DNA from: Lineus longissimus | Lineage: Eukaryota > Nemertea > Pilidiophora > Heteronemertea > Lineidae | Reading direction: 5' to 3' | DNA length: 64,000 bases | Assembly: GCF_910592395.1 (NCBI RefSeq) | Contig: NC_088312.1 | Span: 4,650,001 to 4,714,000 of the forward strand | In this document: piece after piece, positions 10,290 through 39,184 of the stretch | Layout: the number at the start of each line of letters is the position of its first letter | How positions within the stretch are numbered: position 1 is the stretch's first letter | Notes under the pieces: model-generated | Database searches by the model: none | The model's input: only the letters and a program-made list of their open reading frames with translations | What the model was told of the DNA's origin: nothing | Made by a program: the position numbers and the translations under genes

Positions 10290-11570
10290 GTACATTAGTC
10301 TCGTGATTGAATTTAGCCTCAGGCTGTAAACCGGAATAAGTTCACCGTTCCTGAGACTACATGTACCTCATGACTCAACATCACGTCAACTCTGATGCTG
10401 GCGCTTCCAAACCCCTCTATTAGCAACACTAAAAAGGCAATCCGGTGATGAATTGAGACCGACTTCGTGAGGAAGGCTGGGGACCAGGTCCCACCATAAA
10501 ATTACACAACGCCCTATTTACCAGTCACAAGCTAAGTGTTCCTTGCAAGAAGTGGTTTGAAGTGTTGGTGCGTCCACTCGTGGATCTCTATACTCCACTG
10601 TTATTATGCAAAGTGCATGGGCAAAGGCTATACGCTATTGACCGATACTATCAATGCTTATATTTCATGCACATAAGGTATGAAAGAAGTACATATTTAA
10701 TGGTTGCCAATGACGCTAATCTATGGCGGAACACCGATTCCACTCAGCGCCACCTCGCGGCACTGCACAAAACGGGTTGAAATCATGACTTAAATGACAC
10801 TATTCCTTTGATAGTGGGGATAAATGTCACTATAATATCAGTATGATGCAGGCCTATCCGGTTGTGCCGACGTAGAGCGGCAGTCTTTTTCCTCCTAATT
10901 CACCCCGTCCTGGCAGCTAAAGGTTTGTGTTAATCCGTACAACATCACCTAAACCAAATTATTGTACATCATAGACGGGGATACAAAGTCACATTCAGCA
11001 TAGAGACATTTGTACGAAAATCCAGGACGAAAACGTCATATTCGGCATAGGATCCGGACGTTGAGGGACTAACACGGGACGGAAATACAGCGTCACATTC
11101 AGCGCCGAGACAGATAGGGACATTGAGAGACCAACATCATTGTGTGGCGAATAAAGTCAAATCAATGCTTTCACTTCAGCAGTTTTCCCCGTGTTGAATA
11201 ATGATATCGTGATGCGCCAGACAGATAATGACCCAATGTTTCGCTTATTGGGTGTTCCGTTAGGCAGACTTGGGAATTAAATGGCACATCCACCCTTTTG
11301 ACTGGGAATAGAAAGTACTCTGTCCCAGTCGTCTGGTCACATCCAGCACCGGAGACCAACCAGTATTTGCAGCAAGTTCTTATGTATTCCAATAGGAGGC
11401 AACAGCAGCAGCAATCAGACCTTAGCTTGAGCATGCAACCAGACATTCAGTGAACCTTTTTCAGTATCCTCCCCACTTTGGCTGGTCAGGTGCAGTTCAA
11501 CACTAGCAGGTGGACTGAAAGCCACTAAACAACCAAGAAAGAAAGAACCAAAGGACTTCAGGTATCTTAC
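10290..11570. other. Region between the TIR and TEAD genes
   Basis: Should hold the TIR gene's unlocated first exon and promoter. I see no coding exon. A weak duplication lies at about 10,978-11,140: the phrase 'gtcacattcagc' and neighbouring words occur twice about 110 bp apart. Confidence 0.35.
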
Positions 11571-11576
11571 AAAGCC

Positions 11577-11582
11577 TTTATT
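11577..11582 (-). terminator. Candidate distal polyadenylation signal for TEAD
   Basis: AATAAA on the minus strand, about 4.3 kb beyond the TEAD stop codon. TEAD transcripts in many animals have long 3' UTRs, but a nearer site could be used; only RNA evidence would settle it. Confidence 0.3.
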
Positions 11583-14500
11583 TAAAAGTGATAGTTTAAA
11601 AATCTTAGATGTATCAAATATACTGGGGTATTTTATTCTAAGAGCGTATTGGCAGGGTCTGATATTTCACTGAGATTATGTAAGAGGACACAGAAGCCAT
11701 CAACAGGAACAGCACAAGACCTGCAACAGGCCACTCAGGGATTACTTGTAAAACAGTTCTTCAGACATTCAAGTTGTCTTTGAGCTTTGATTGTGACGTG
11801 CTCTCCGCCACAGTGACTGCAGCAAAATGTGGAAATACCTTTTGGTTAAGAAGTTTTGCAATTTGGTTGTGACTTTGTCTCGGTTTTAGAACCCATTGCA
11901 CTCAAAAGATATTCCAACTTGGTGGTGAAGGTACAAACAGGGATCCAAATAAGTACAATGTCACAACCATCTTGCTTGCAAAATGTATGAGCATGTATTA
12001 TGATAGTATGAAAGTATGAGCCCCTTTGAGTATTATAGAAAGGGCTCGCAAGAATGTTTTGGTGAGAATTCAGCTTTAAATAGCTAAAAACGTAGTTTTT
12101 TCCCACTGGAGGTCTGTTGCAAGACTGTACTGTTCTTAACAATAATACTAATAAAACCAAATTGGTGATTAATCAATTAAATCTGTTGTACATGTTGAAA
12201 CAATGACATCTAAGGTACTGTACAATCCATATTAGTACAAAAAAATCTCCAACAACTTTCTATTTGATTTGACAGAGGAATTCTGGGGTGTCCAATCCTT
12301 GTGATGGAGAATCGACCGCTCCGGTCAGTTAGTATTCAACTAAACTTCCCATCTTATATTCCGTCATGTTAAATGTACTACATTTGTTCTCCTGGTTCAT
12401 TCTATCCTAAAACTCCCTGTATAAAATCTACAAATACAATCAACTTTTCTTTATGAAAATATGACATATTTTTCCATTCTACATGTATACTCTTTCTACA
12501 AAATGGTGACAGGAGACAGTCACTGGGCACCTGTATTTCATACACAACACATTTTTTTTACAAATAACCATTCCCCCATTACATGTACCTTACTGTGAAG
12601 TAATGGGTTTTTGATACAGTACCTTACCAAACACCCATTACTTTATAAAAGCAATGGGTTTTTGATGTAACCTATCAATCACGCAAAATGTTACCCGAGC
12701 TGAAATTTGACAAATTTCGAAATGCCAAGAAACATGGCAGACTTCACTTAAGCCCTTTGGACACAACGGCCCTATAATATTGTCTAAGGCAGGAACTCCA
12801 AGAAATGCATTGGAGATGCATTGGAGTTGTGTTACAGTGACGACAGGGTCACCAGGGAAGATCAGTACCATTAAAACTCATGTACATACAAATTTTAATT
12901 TGCATGTTTGGAAGAGCTTCACACAGCTCATTTTATTAACATCACATGTATATGTACAATTCGGTTGAGGTAAAACTGTGCAGCTCAACAGCTCGTGTGT
13001 CTCTTGCATTTTGGTACCATTTTGGCCCATCATATTTTGAATATGACAAACAGGTTTCTGTAATAGTGATATTTACAACGTTCGCCATAAAAAAACAATG
13101 TCATACAGTCATCATCACATACACACACACAGGCACACACAAAATTAAAGTGGGATATTTATATTAATTCATATCATTAATTACATGCATCAATACCATC
13201 GGGGTGCTTGCCAAGTATATATAAATAAAATGCAAAAAGCACAAATGACAGTAACACAAGGTTTGCAGGACACATCAAATTAGCACAGAAAATTTACAAA
13301 CAACAGAAATAATTCAGCAAATTCAGGATCCTACGCAAGGACAAAAGTAAAAATTCGGAAACGGGTTGGTCCAGTCACAGTAAAGAAACTATCTCTTAAT
13401 GAGGACCTTTGAGTGTATTGCCAGAAGATAACTACATTTCGAAGAATCAGGTTGCAAAAAAATGGGAGACTTAAGTTATATGAAGACAAATTGTGGAAAA
13501 GGAATCTCTTTGCAAATAAAGCTTACTACCATGGAAGCTGCGTGCGGTCTACGGTATACTATTTTAATATCCTAGAGCGTATGGAAGCCAGGGAAATAGA
13601 TAAGGAAACATTTGCTTCTGATACAAAATGTATGAAACCAAATTTACAACACTCAGGGACAGGCAATAATGGTGATGTTATCCAATTGAACATGTTCTGA
13701 CAAAATGATATTGTCAAACAGCACTAAATCTTTCACAAAGAAACACATAAAAAGTCATTGTATTCAATGCCATAATGACCACAAAAGCTCCCCAGCTTTT
13801 GGGACAGACTTTAAATGTGGGTCTAGTGACCATATTGGAGGATTTAGGACAGAAAAATAATAGATATGAACTCAAGGTTTCGCTGCGATTGCCAGCACAG
13901 CATGCAGGTTGTAAAAATTACCAAATCAAAAAATCTGCGTAACTGTGATCCATGCCAAAGACCTTGATACTTTCTGGAAGAAGTATTAGTGATACGGTCA
14001 TGCCCACTTAGAAGCAGGCCGAAATTGCCAAATGTTCCACTTTTGAACCTACCCCATGTCAGAGTAGAGCCCCCATTGTGTCACATACCTTGACCAACCC
14101 ACATAGGCAGAGCTTACATCCAAAGTGAGCAACACCCGTTCCAGTATTGCAGGAATCAATACAGTAGACTCTTGCAAAGAACATCATCTACAATTAGTAC
14201 ATAACAAACAAGGACCTTGCAGTATTTTTACTGCCTAATTTGTTGCAACATCGCAGAACACTTAACCAAAGACCATAAAATCTGAGGTACATGTACAAAT
14301 AATAACCAACCCTGGACACAAGAACATGAAGTCTTCATTCAAGTACACTATTGCAACAAAACCCCAAAGATTAGAAATTTTATTCACCATGTATTTTAAT
14401 TTGGACTAGAGAGGCTGCTGAATCCTAGAAACAAAATTTAATAGAGCTTTACCCTTAAGGCATTCTGTTTTTTATTGCAGAGATGTGTAACTCAACTGAT

Positions 14501-15906
14501 CAACTCAATATTCTTTGCGTATCATAATTAAACTTTTCCATCTTATTGTCTCAGAAAATACAACGAACGCCCAAGTTAACCACGGACGTAGTCAAAATAT
14601 ACCAATGTGCAATACTTAAGTGTAAATAATATACGATGGAGCAAATATGCATCTGCTATCTTCTTTGTATATGAAAACATGAAAATAAAAGCATATTTCT
14701 ATTTGTGTCCAATATTGCAAGGCAAAGTAGAAGATTATGATGCGCTCGACTTATCATTGGAGGCACAATGCAACGTACACTGTATAAAACAGTGATAAAA
14801 CCAACCTTGGTCACGAGAACGAATGACTAATAGATCGTTTTGGATCTTGTCACTTCACACAGTTTACATGAAGTGGTGATGTTCCCACTGTAGAAGTGAC
14901 TGTGACGGTGCTAACCCTGGTCTCTGTTGTAAGTGTTCCAAAACACCCACATAAGATAGCTTCCTTGATCCATTGTTCCCAGCATCTGCCGCCTCTGTCA
15001 AGAATCTCAATGCAAAGACCTGGGACAGCACCATCTCAGTCACGTCCATGATAAAATTTTCGCCACTTCACGCAATTCGTGTGAAGTAACATGATCCAAG
15101 ACGAACTAATCGTCATTCCTTCCCTACATAGTGATCAAGAAAGAAGGATTTTTACTGGTTGTGCACAAGAACATTCATCAGTTTAGATTCACAAACCTGA
15201 TGAATCTACCTAGTTTACCGAATTAAGTGATCATGCAGGAAGCACAGCAAGTGACTAAGACATTGTCAGGTGGGACTGGAGAGGATGAACTTGCCATTTT
15301 TGATCGAATTTTTTCGTGTAAACATTCCAGAGGCAACTATGCCAAGATATTAGAACAAAATTGCATTAGGTGGGCAAGAGTTTTCAAATCTGATCCCAAA
15401 ACAATTACCATCATCAGCACATTAATTCTGCTTGTAACATTTTGACACCAGTACTGCATCTAAGCATCATTCTAGGAAATACCAATAATTGTGACGACCG
15501 TTCACATGCCTGTTCAGGGCAGTGTTGTTGGTTGGTGCAGTTTTGTAAAGGCAGGAATACCGATTTTAATACCAACTCACGGATAGCCCACAAGGCATTG
15601 GGTGGTTGTTGCAACTCTAGTATTTCCAAAGCCTAGTAAAATAGCCATGATACCAGTTACGGTACCAATGCAGGCCCCTACAACTGTGTACTGTCGATGC
15701 AGGACAGTCCCAATACTCCAAGAGAAGGAGTCCCAAAGCCATGACTCAGGCACCTCGAGGTTCCAAGGCAGGAATGCTGCACCAAGATTCTACCTCTCCC
15801 AAGAGAGTGTTCGTATTTGTAGCAAACAGTTTCGTAGCAGATCCACCACAGCACCTGATTGAACACTCTAGCAGTCTTTTATCCACAGATAGATGGCGGC
15901 ACCATT
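11583..15906 (-). other. TEAD 3' flank, probable long 3' UTR
   Basis: AT-rich, free of supportable exons on both strands, and bounded by the TEAD stop at 15,907. It contains a CA-rich simple stretch near 13,120-13,140, two nearby copies of 'aatgggtttttgat' (about 12,602 and 12,653), and a long imperfect inverted repeat described separately. Confidence 0.4.
14813..15118. repeat. Long imperfect inverted repeat
   Basis: The left arm (about 14,813-14,930) and the reverse complement of the right arm (about 15,005-15,118) align over roughly 110 bp. They share blocks such as 'ttggatc', 'acttcacac', 'tgaagtgg', 'gtgact', 'ggtgct' and 'ggtct'. The spacer is about 70 bp. It looks like a decayed foldback element. 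If the TEAD 3' UTR spans it, the RNA could form a long imperfect hairpin. Confidence 0.6.
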
Positions 15907-30399
<14,493 letters not shown>

Positions 30400-30404
30400 T
30401 CAAG

Positions 30405-33400
30405 CTGCAAAGAGAGAAACAAGGGATTCTATAAAGTATGCATATCAACTCTGATCGCTTAGTGACGACAAAAACGGTCACATGCGCATGCATCTCACAC
30501 TTTATTTCTGCTATTTTTTATTTTGTCAGTATAAACAATTAAGCTCGGGACTGTGCAGTGCAAGGTCCCACATCGAGCCAGACCCGCAGTCAATAGTAAA
30601 AGTTGATAAAATTCAAACATCTGTGAATAAGTGGTTAGACAGAGTTGTTGAACATTTGGATCCAGAAAGATTTCAAGTCTTTCCGATATTATACATCTGA
30701 CATGAATAAATCTATTGTGTGTATATATTGTGAGGATTGTTTTGAATTGCACAGCAAAAGAAATGATTTGGGTGCACTAAAACACTTGGTACAACTGATA
30801 CATTTGGCCACGCAAGGGTAATTTGGTGATTCAACCTTATATTGAGTGGCTCAATAACTTCACATGCAAACCAAACATATGGACATAAGAAGTGAATTTT
30901 CTATCAGAAAACATGTGGACAGGTCCATCAGTATTGAAACAGTGCTGGAATTTTTCAACCACAGCCAGAAAAAAATGGCAATACTGTGAAACAATGAAAT
31001 GAAGTTCAGCAACTGTTATGACAGACTCTTTGGTCCCAAAAACAACTTTTCCATCGCTTTTCCTATTGATAATTGAATCAGTAGGGAACCTTTTCTAACT
31101 AAAAGAAGCACCTGTGATATGGTCGGCAACCACTAGTTAACGTATTCATGCTCAGCCATGACTCATGGTCTCGATAAACAAATATGAAGTTCATGTACTT
31201 TTGCGTACAGCCAACCGACTATAACAACTTTTTTGAAAGGTTTGCCATCAATCCAGACTTTCTGCAGTAAGCAACAAAATCCAAATGGTCTTTCTTTGGA
31301 TGCTGGCTGGAGCCTGGTATGGTCTGCTGATGTCAAATGAACATCTTTTCAGAATGACGTCTGACATCTGATGACGTCATATAAGGAGACTTTTTTCCAG
31401 TAACGTTTGCTGGTTACAATTGTTATTCTAGGGGTAGCCATCAACAGCAACAAATCCGTTCAAAGGGTATAGTAAAGGGCCTGCTCAAGTGGCAACTCAA
31501 GGCACAATATAACTGTACATACGAAAAGGTATCAAGTATCATCTGGCCCCATTCACATTGAAGGAACGTCCACAACAACTTTCCATGAATACATTAGTAT
31601 AGGCTTTCACATTGAGCCTTTGCCAACACCACCAATAATTGGCCCTAGCACTACATGTAGGTCTACAGCCTTCGGCAGAGGTAATGCTTTAGATCTTGGA
31701 ACCATCAAGAAGTTGTAATGAAGGCTAACCTGGAACTGCTCCAAGGTTCTTACCTGTACATTGAAATACAACACATAGGCCTTTACTGTAAGCCGCCTGT
31801 AGACGATTGATTCTTATATCAGTCATTTGGTAGCAAGCTCAGGACCATATCTAACTTTTTGGCATGGGGGGAGCTATTTTGAGAACTTTTTTGAACTTTC
31901 CCTCATATCATCTTTATTTTTTATCAGTTTCAAGAAGTACTTTCTAAAAACATTTCGAAAGTTTGGTGAACTTAACGTTTCCACAATGTAATGAAAAGGA
32001 AAACTTGTTCTGTTGTATAATAGAAAGTGTTTTCTTTTTAATTCCCTTCTGGCGCACCTGCTAGTCGATTTGATATAAAATGAAGCGATGTGAACCAGAG
32101 TGTGACCAGACAAACTGTCAACAAAACAAATTCAGGTCACAGGCAAGTACCCCTGTCAAATTTGACAATACGCCAGTTCTTATGTACATTTTGTAATGAG
32201 GTCTTCCATCGTTTCCGATTGTAATAAAAACGCATTCTGAGATCTGGCCTGAACTTGTTCTTCAAGAACTCTATCATCAAATTTCACGAGGTTAGTTCCT
32301 GCTCAAATGGTCCTAACAAGTCATTCAAAGCACCTTGTATATCATTAGTGATAATTTTATCAATGATTAAGGACATAGACGTCACCTCTACAGGAAACGT
32401 TCTCACAATTCAAACATCTGGTACCGATGATTTTATAAGATATTCCAAGAAATTTTCAATGAAATGATGTCACTGTTTATTTCTCACTTCTGTTCATCAT
32501 CAAATAAATCGAAAAGTTTGCCAACTTTTTTTGAAAATTTGAAATTACCAGTTATGTATGTAAACCTGTGACACAGTGTAGCTGTTATGTCACAGGTTAG
32601 TTCATTGTAATATACTAAACAGGATGCCAGGTTTTAAACAAAGGATGGTCATATTCTGTCACCATCAACCACCATACCTGGTACAAAACATTGAGGAAAA
32701 GACTAGCTAGAGGAGGTATGAAACATGTACCCCAGAGCAACATGAATATTTGCTTTGAAGCTTTTATTTTTAGATATGAATCCATAGTATGGGGATGCTC
32801 AGCATCCAATTACTCCCTAAAGATTTTGTTGAGGTTATGATTGGGCAGGTCTATCCGAGAATGCTGGGAAGATACACTGTCATAGCTGACTTGTGTTTGA
32901 AACCTTCGAGTTTGAAACCTTTCACGTCAGTTCAAAAGTGTAAAAAAACCTCCTGTGGACATAATCTGGCACATTAGGCCGTCCATAATAGGCCATTACA
33001 AGAAGGCCTAGCAAAGCATATAAAACTCAAGCCTTCTACACTTGTCCAATAAATTACATGGAGTTGTGGTTTACTTTGAACCATCTTGATCCTTAGGTTT
33101 TACCCAAAGCGAGCACAGAGGCATTGTACGTCTGAATCGCCTTTTGTTGAGCGAACAATAGCATGAGGATGAAAACAACCCACAGGTATGAGTCATCATG
33201 GTGTGCACAGAGACCGATCAGCATGCAAGTTTGACTGAGCATATCGAGCTGCATGGGCAGAGACTTTGGTCAATCTCAAACTTTCGGCAAGCAGATTTCA
33301 GTAATTGCAGAGTTCTTGCAGAAGGGTACAGACAACCAAGTTTCAAAATATTTTGAGAGACCACTGCACCATTCAAACAGGTGACCTACAAACTGATAAA

Positions 33401-36400
33401 TTAGACCATCAACAATATTCATGTATTCAAGAAAAGTTTCAGGTCAATGGGTCTTGTAACATTAACATATTGAACCCATATCAAATATTGATAAGCCAGG
33501 ATGAAATCAGGAGATCATGAGTTTGTCCCTCTCTTGCACGAGATGTCCCAGATTTGGTGTGCGAGTTATCTTTTAAGGGCCACCTCACCTCTGTTTGAAT
33601 ACTGTAACAGTTTATTTTGAATCCAGCGCTATCCTTGGGCGGATGCTTTTTCTTTCATAACCATGTTGAGAGAAAGTGCTATAACTGTTTAGCCTGCGGC
33701 TCCGGTTGTTGACCAAGATCACACAATAGCTGACCTTGGGTTCCCCTGTCTTCACCCCGCCAGCTCCGCCCCATCCTAATCCGCCAGCGAATGATTACAA
33801 ATGGAGATGGTCTTGGCCAAGTACCTGTCTCCTATTCAAAGCACACTCCAATATCGGCAATTATCTCCGGAGCTTCTTGTTATAATCCTCCGCCAAGATT
33901 CCCGCCATGGATGATCATGTCCCAGTGGACACTATAAAACTGGGGTGTGGCACGGTCATGATTGCACCCGGGCAATTAATTCTTGTAAGAATAATGCAGA
34001 TTTTAGTAGCATTTACGATGCTGGTTGGATTGTATTGCAAGGGATTTTAACGCAGGTTCTTTTGAAGGTTTTTTAAAACACGCCTGAAAGTGAAGGGTTT
34101 AACCTCTAATTTCTAATGTGTTTGATGTTTAATTGCAATGTTGTTAGTTGTTCACCATGCCACTTGTTTCCATATTGAACCAACCCGACCCCGAGGGTTG
34201 AGTGAGGAAACCAGATTGAAAACGGAGCTGTCTGATGTCAACGTTCTTTCTAATTTGACCATATTAATCAAGTGATATTGACTAAAATCTCTCCTAAGAT
34301 AACTGATGGGTCGTCTTTGTTGAAACACATATATTGAGGGTAGTGCTCTTGGAAAAGGCAAGGTGGTAGGGTGGCAAAATGGGGGTGTAGAAAATAGCCA
34401 GGTACATTGTACAAGGCACCTCTTTTCAAGTGAAAGTGCACCATTCCTCTTATTCAGAAAGGGCCCGAGACAAGGGGTATCTTGCAGGGCATATAAAGGA
34501 GCTCACACTTCTATTTCACCACAACAAAGTTCACGCTATTAGCTAGTTGAGGTGTGCCTGTACTAAAGGCCAACATTATCAACGTAATCCATTAAGCCTT
34601 GGCAGAGGAACAATACCAAATATAAATGATTTCCGGCTTTCTTACCAAGAAACCCTACCAATAAAAGATCTCAGTGGTAGGCATGGTGTAATTTACCATT
34701 CAGACACAAATTAAATCCACCAAAAGCTTCAAAGGAAAGGCATTTAAAAGCCAAAGCGTGCAAACGCTGTAGAGAAGACAACTAAAACATTTCCAAGTAT
34801 AATACACTGTACATACTTCATATCGAACTACATAACACTGCTTTCTAAGTTGGACTTGCCAAGAGAATGGGCTGATCTGTAGGTCTGGTTTTTAAGATAT
34901 ATGAAATGTCTGTATAGTAAGCAATTGTTTAAAGTAATGTGAAATAAACATAAAAAGGATGCAGGAATGGTGTGATAGTGGTACTAAATCATTACTGTTC
35001 CTAATTATCTGGAAAATCCTGATACAAAGGGTCACAATTATATTCCATTGTATCACTAACGGATACCATAATCAGGCCACCTGAGCATAGGTGACTTGAT
35101 TGGTGTCCCCATCATGTAATTTGATGGATTCAGGTGTTATGGCTGAGGTTAATGATGTTTGATGTCCGCTTATAAAATGCCAATTGGTGAAATGTGCATA
35201 ATGACATGCTTTAGCTAGCTTATCACTGCCATGGCAACCAGGGTCCTTTCGATATGGTTGAAGCCACTATATCAACAGGCGGAGAGAAATTATTTGGATT
35301 ATCAGATGTGAAACAAGGACAATCAGTGAGAGAGGAACCTTTTTTACAAGATGTTAGCCAGGGGTCCAGAAGATCTGTCACCACAGAGAGGCTGATATCT
35401 AGCCTCTGAAATAGCTATATAGGCTAGTATTAGCTAAATTTAGCTGACTTAAGAGTTTATAAATCACATCGACTGATTCAAGCAAGAAACATTTTACTTC
35501 TCCAAGGATGTACTTGGTAGCTTGTTCCCGACAGAACAACTGAATTGAGCCCGCAAACAAACTAAACCAAAAACTAGTGTTTCTATCGCCCCAAGCGACA
35601 TTCACTATCTATGCTGGAATATTATGATAAGTTTTTGCAATGCTGTGTCTTTATGTATCTAACCATATTACAAGGATCACCTGACCTTCTAAAAACATTC
35701 TGTACAAACATTATTAGTATAAGGTTATTGTCGTTTCCAAATTCTTGGATATAGGTCCACACATCAATCTTCTTTTTCGATGATAGCAACATTCAGGCAC
35801 ACCGAAATAACACACCCAATTCCACCAGAACTTCCCCATAACATTAGAACTCTCACAACCATCAAAATTGGGTTATGCCAGAGTCTATTCCCTTCCACTT
35901 CCACCCCCAACTTATTTCAATTTCAAATAAAAACTACATTCAAATGTTTTTGAAATTTACAAACCATTCAAATCATATAATATAATGAAATATATGTTGA
36001 TGCTGTGAGAGAAAGAATAACACTGCCGTCCACAAAGTTTTTTTATTTTCTGGCCATGCAGTTCCTCACTCAGAAATTATCTTTTCTGTAACAATCAAGA
36101 TTTGTGGGTTGTAGAAGAAGTATAGCACACTGCCACAGAAATAAACATGAACTCATGAATATATCCCAGCTCTGATTACAACTTGTTTTCTCTTAAAACA
36201 CTATTGGCACATCTGACTCTAATTTATCTTATGACTCACCAGGAGCCAGCCAAATTTAGCAAGCGCACAGCAAGGTATCATGTTCTGGGAATACAGAGAT
36301 CTAGCCAGTGGCAAACACTGGAACTCATACAGGTCTACCTACAGTCAGGCCAACATAAATATAGTCCTAGTTTGTTTTAATCTACTGAAACAGAACATGA

Positions 36401-38110
36401 ACATTCAAAATGTGTGGAGCCGGGAACTGCGAAGAAATGTCAATGCTTGCTTCTATTTGAAACTTTCTCCTAAAAGATCGCTGTGTACCCAAGTAAAACT
36501 TTACTTGGAGAACTCACTGGGCCCTTATATTGAAGTTTTTTTGAGATATTCCACTTTTTTTCTTTCATCATATTATTTCTTTATTTGCAGAAAATACGTT
36601 TAAGTTGAAACATAAAGATCTGCTAAAATACCTCTACAAATGCGGTTAATGAGCAACCCATTTTTTAAATGTTTAGACCTACCAAATAACTGAAATGGAC
36701 ATACCACGGAAAACAACACAACGAAACATCAAGTCAGTGTCTATCACAAAAATCACCGAAACCGAGATGAAAAAAGTTGTTTTTGCTAATTCTTTGTGCT
36801 ATTATAGCGCACTTACACTATAAAGTTCACTGCAACAAGTGCACTAATGGTGTGCTTTAGATACTGGTACCAACTTAACAATACACAGCTCATTCAATAA
36901 TAACCTTTCCTTTCAAATTCAATTGTTGTAATTGAGAACTGTGCCTTTATATCAGGACAATTTTTAGCCAGCTGAAGCATTTGAACAAAGGGTTGGACTT
37001 GTATGAATAGGCTAACCAACTGGGTCAATGCAATACTCCTTTTTTAGGTCTCCGTTTTTGTGTGGGCTTTATTTGACATGAACAAACATTGGCTGTAGTT
37101 TTAAGTGGCGTTTACACCATGCAGGGTCTGGCCCAGCTTATTTGCGTTTACACCTTTGAAAATTTGATCTGGATAAGTTTAACCCCCCAATGATTGGAGG
37201 GTCAGACCCGCCTTTTGACCCGGATCAAGCACTTGCACAAGTTTATTTCACTTCACGTATCTATTATGGATCAGTACATGATTTACGGTAGAATAAACTT
37301 ATTTGAATCTTGAATCTTTGTGGATATTAGAATCACATATGTGAACGCAAACCACGCTGTCTTCAGTTATGATGGGTTTCAGTGCGTGTCTCGTGCGACA
37401 ACCACCACGAGTGAGTGTAATGTTAGTGTTGTCGCGACATGGACACGGGAGACTATCGATAAAGTAACAGCCCTTCTGACGGCCGATCAGGGGGGAGTTA
37501 TCGGCATGTGAAGGATGGATATGCGGAAAACGACGGTGGAATCGGCATGATGATATCACTCTAAAATTGTGCCTGCCACCTCCCACGAACATAACAGAGT
37601 ATCTGAACAATAATTAAGCACTGTAAAATTTCCTAACATGCACATAAATGGTCATTCAAAAACAATATGCAAGAAAACACCACCAGCAGTGTCAGCAATA
37701 CACACCTACTGAAAAGCGGTATATATTGGTATTGTGTGCGTGTGAAACATTGTATACGCTTAATAGTGTATCGTGTACGCAACAAGCCAGCCATCACTTC
37801 ACTACCTGAAAATACCTTGCCACAATTCCGAAAGTGAAGACCGACAGCTCTATCCTGGCCATTCCATGAATCCCACTCGATATGTACGTCCGAAGAAAAC
37901 ATCAGGATTGAAATCATCTTGATCAAAACGACCAAACTTGAAAATTTTAGTCATCGCTCCTTAGTTCAGGCCGGAAGTGGGACCCGCAAGTATGACAAAT
38001 ATTTCAGAGATTCAAAACTCGTGTGAACATTTCACGCATTCCAAGCAGGATTTCTCACATATCTGACCAAAAAATTAGAATTTTATGAAATCTACTATAA
38101 AGATACTTAC
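30405..38110 (-). other. Inferred first intron of TEAD (between untranslated and coding exons)
   Basis: A clean acceptor (tttgcag) lies at 30,405-30,407, five bases before the TEAD ATG, so transcription starts further upstream. The best donor seen is at 38,110. In between I find no supportable coding exon on either strand. Words of a GTTTACACC-type repeat occur near 37,105-37,150. The intron assignment is an inference from the two splice sites. Confidence 0.45.
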
Positions 38111-38300
38111 CGACCGATGGTTCAAATCACTTTGAGAAGAAGTCTGGACACTCTGTACGCAAAATTTCACCTAGAATCGGCGCTTCGTTGGTATGCGTGG
38201 AATGACACAAAGAATCTGGACAACGTTGCAGGTCGTGCGCATCTCGTTCTGCGCATGGGTGTCGCAATTAGCAGTGGGGAGAATTGCAAGTCAAACTCTC
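38111..38300 (-). promoter_or_regulatory. Candidate TEAD 5' UTR exon and promoter region
   Basis: On the minus strand the sequence CCATCGGTCG is followed by gtaagtatct, a near-ideal splice donor. The sequence upstream (plus 38,160-38,290) is locally richer in CpG and GC than its surroundings, as promoters often are. The exon's 5' end is unknown. No other minus-strand gene needs this donor, so I link it to TEAD. Confidence 0.4.
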
Positions 38301-38974
38301 AATAAACTCGAATTGTGCGGCTTTTAGAATGATGAATTGCGCAGTATTTTACATATCGTTATAGAATAATACATTTTACAGCTCTTTGCTCAAATACTTT
38401 TTTACTCTGGTCAAATTCATGATAATTGAAGGAGTTTTTGTTAATTAATGTATCAATTCTCCTGGGCTCTGAAACGCCTTCCAACCCGGATGTGTCAGTC
38501 CGCAACCCACCTGCCAATCATAATTGGAAGGCCAGAAATACTCAGCTGATCATTGTTTTGTGTTTGACTTGTTGCTGTGGTTTGAAAATGCAGCCTTCAC
38601 AATCATTTTGTGTCAATCATGCTGCAACCTAATGGATTATGTTGATAACTTGCAACGGTCGGGGGCATCATGTTGTTCAGTTAATTCTCATTCAGCTGAA
38701 AACAGTGATTTATTTAGATATATTTTTACACAAAAAGATATATTGGAAATGGGTCAGGAGAGATGGTTATTTTTAGGAACTACGTCATTGTGGCGTATAG
38801 TGAGTTTCAGAAAACTTGACCCACAAAGTTGGTGGTTTTGATAAGAGTTTGGGATGGGTACATTATTTTCTTTCCAAACAAAAGATGAGGAAAAAAATAA
38901 CACTTTATTTGTTTAGTTAGATTTAGAACTGGATAAATATTTGAATGCTATTGAGTGAGACTTTGAATGGGGTT

Positions 38975-39184
38975 GGCCACCGTGCTGTGGGAAAATAGGA
39001 ATGAAATAATTGTTTTCCTGAAAAATTGTGTCTTCAATCTGAACGTCTTAATCTTCGTCAGTTTTCCGTTCAATGAAAATTCACACCTCATTTATTTCAC
39101 GGGTGCTTAGTTTGTCTTAACACAATTTTTCAGGACAAGATTAAAACAATTATTTCATTCCTATTTTCCCACAGCACGGTGGCC
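38975..39184. mobile_element. Foldback element with arms of about 60 bp
   Basis: The left arm from 38,975 (ggccaccgtgctgtggg...) is repeated as its reverse complement ending at 39,184. About 45 bp at the outer ends match almost perfectly; an 8-10 bp insertion in the right arm separates this from a further matching block ending 'aattgtgt'. The middle of about 80 bp is unmatched. Non-coding, MITE-like; near-identical arms suggest it is fairly young. Confidence 0.75.

Noticed and set aside
15602-15862. Overlapping plus and minus frames just beyond the TEAD stop
   Set aside because: No family resemblance; best explained as TEAD 3' UTR.
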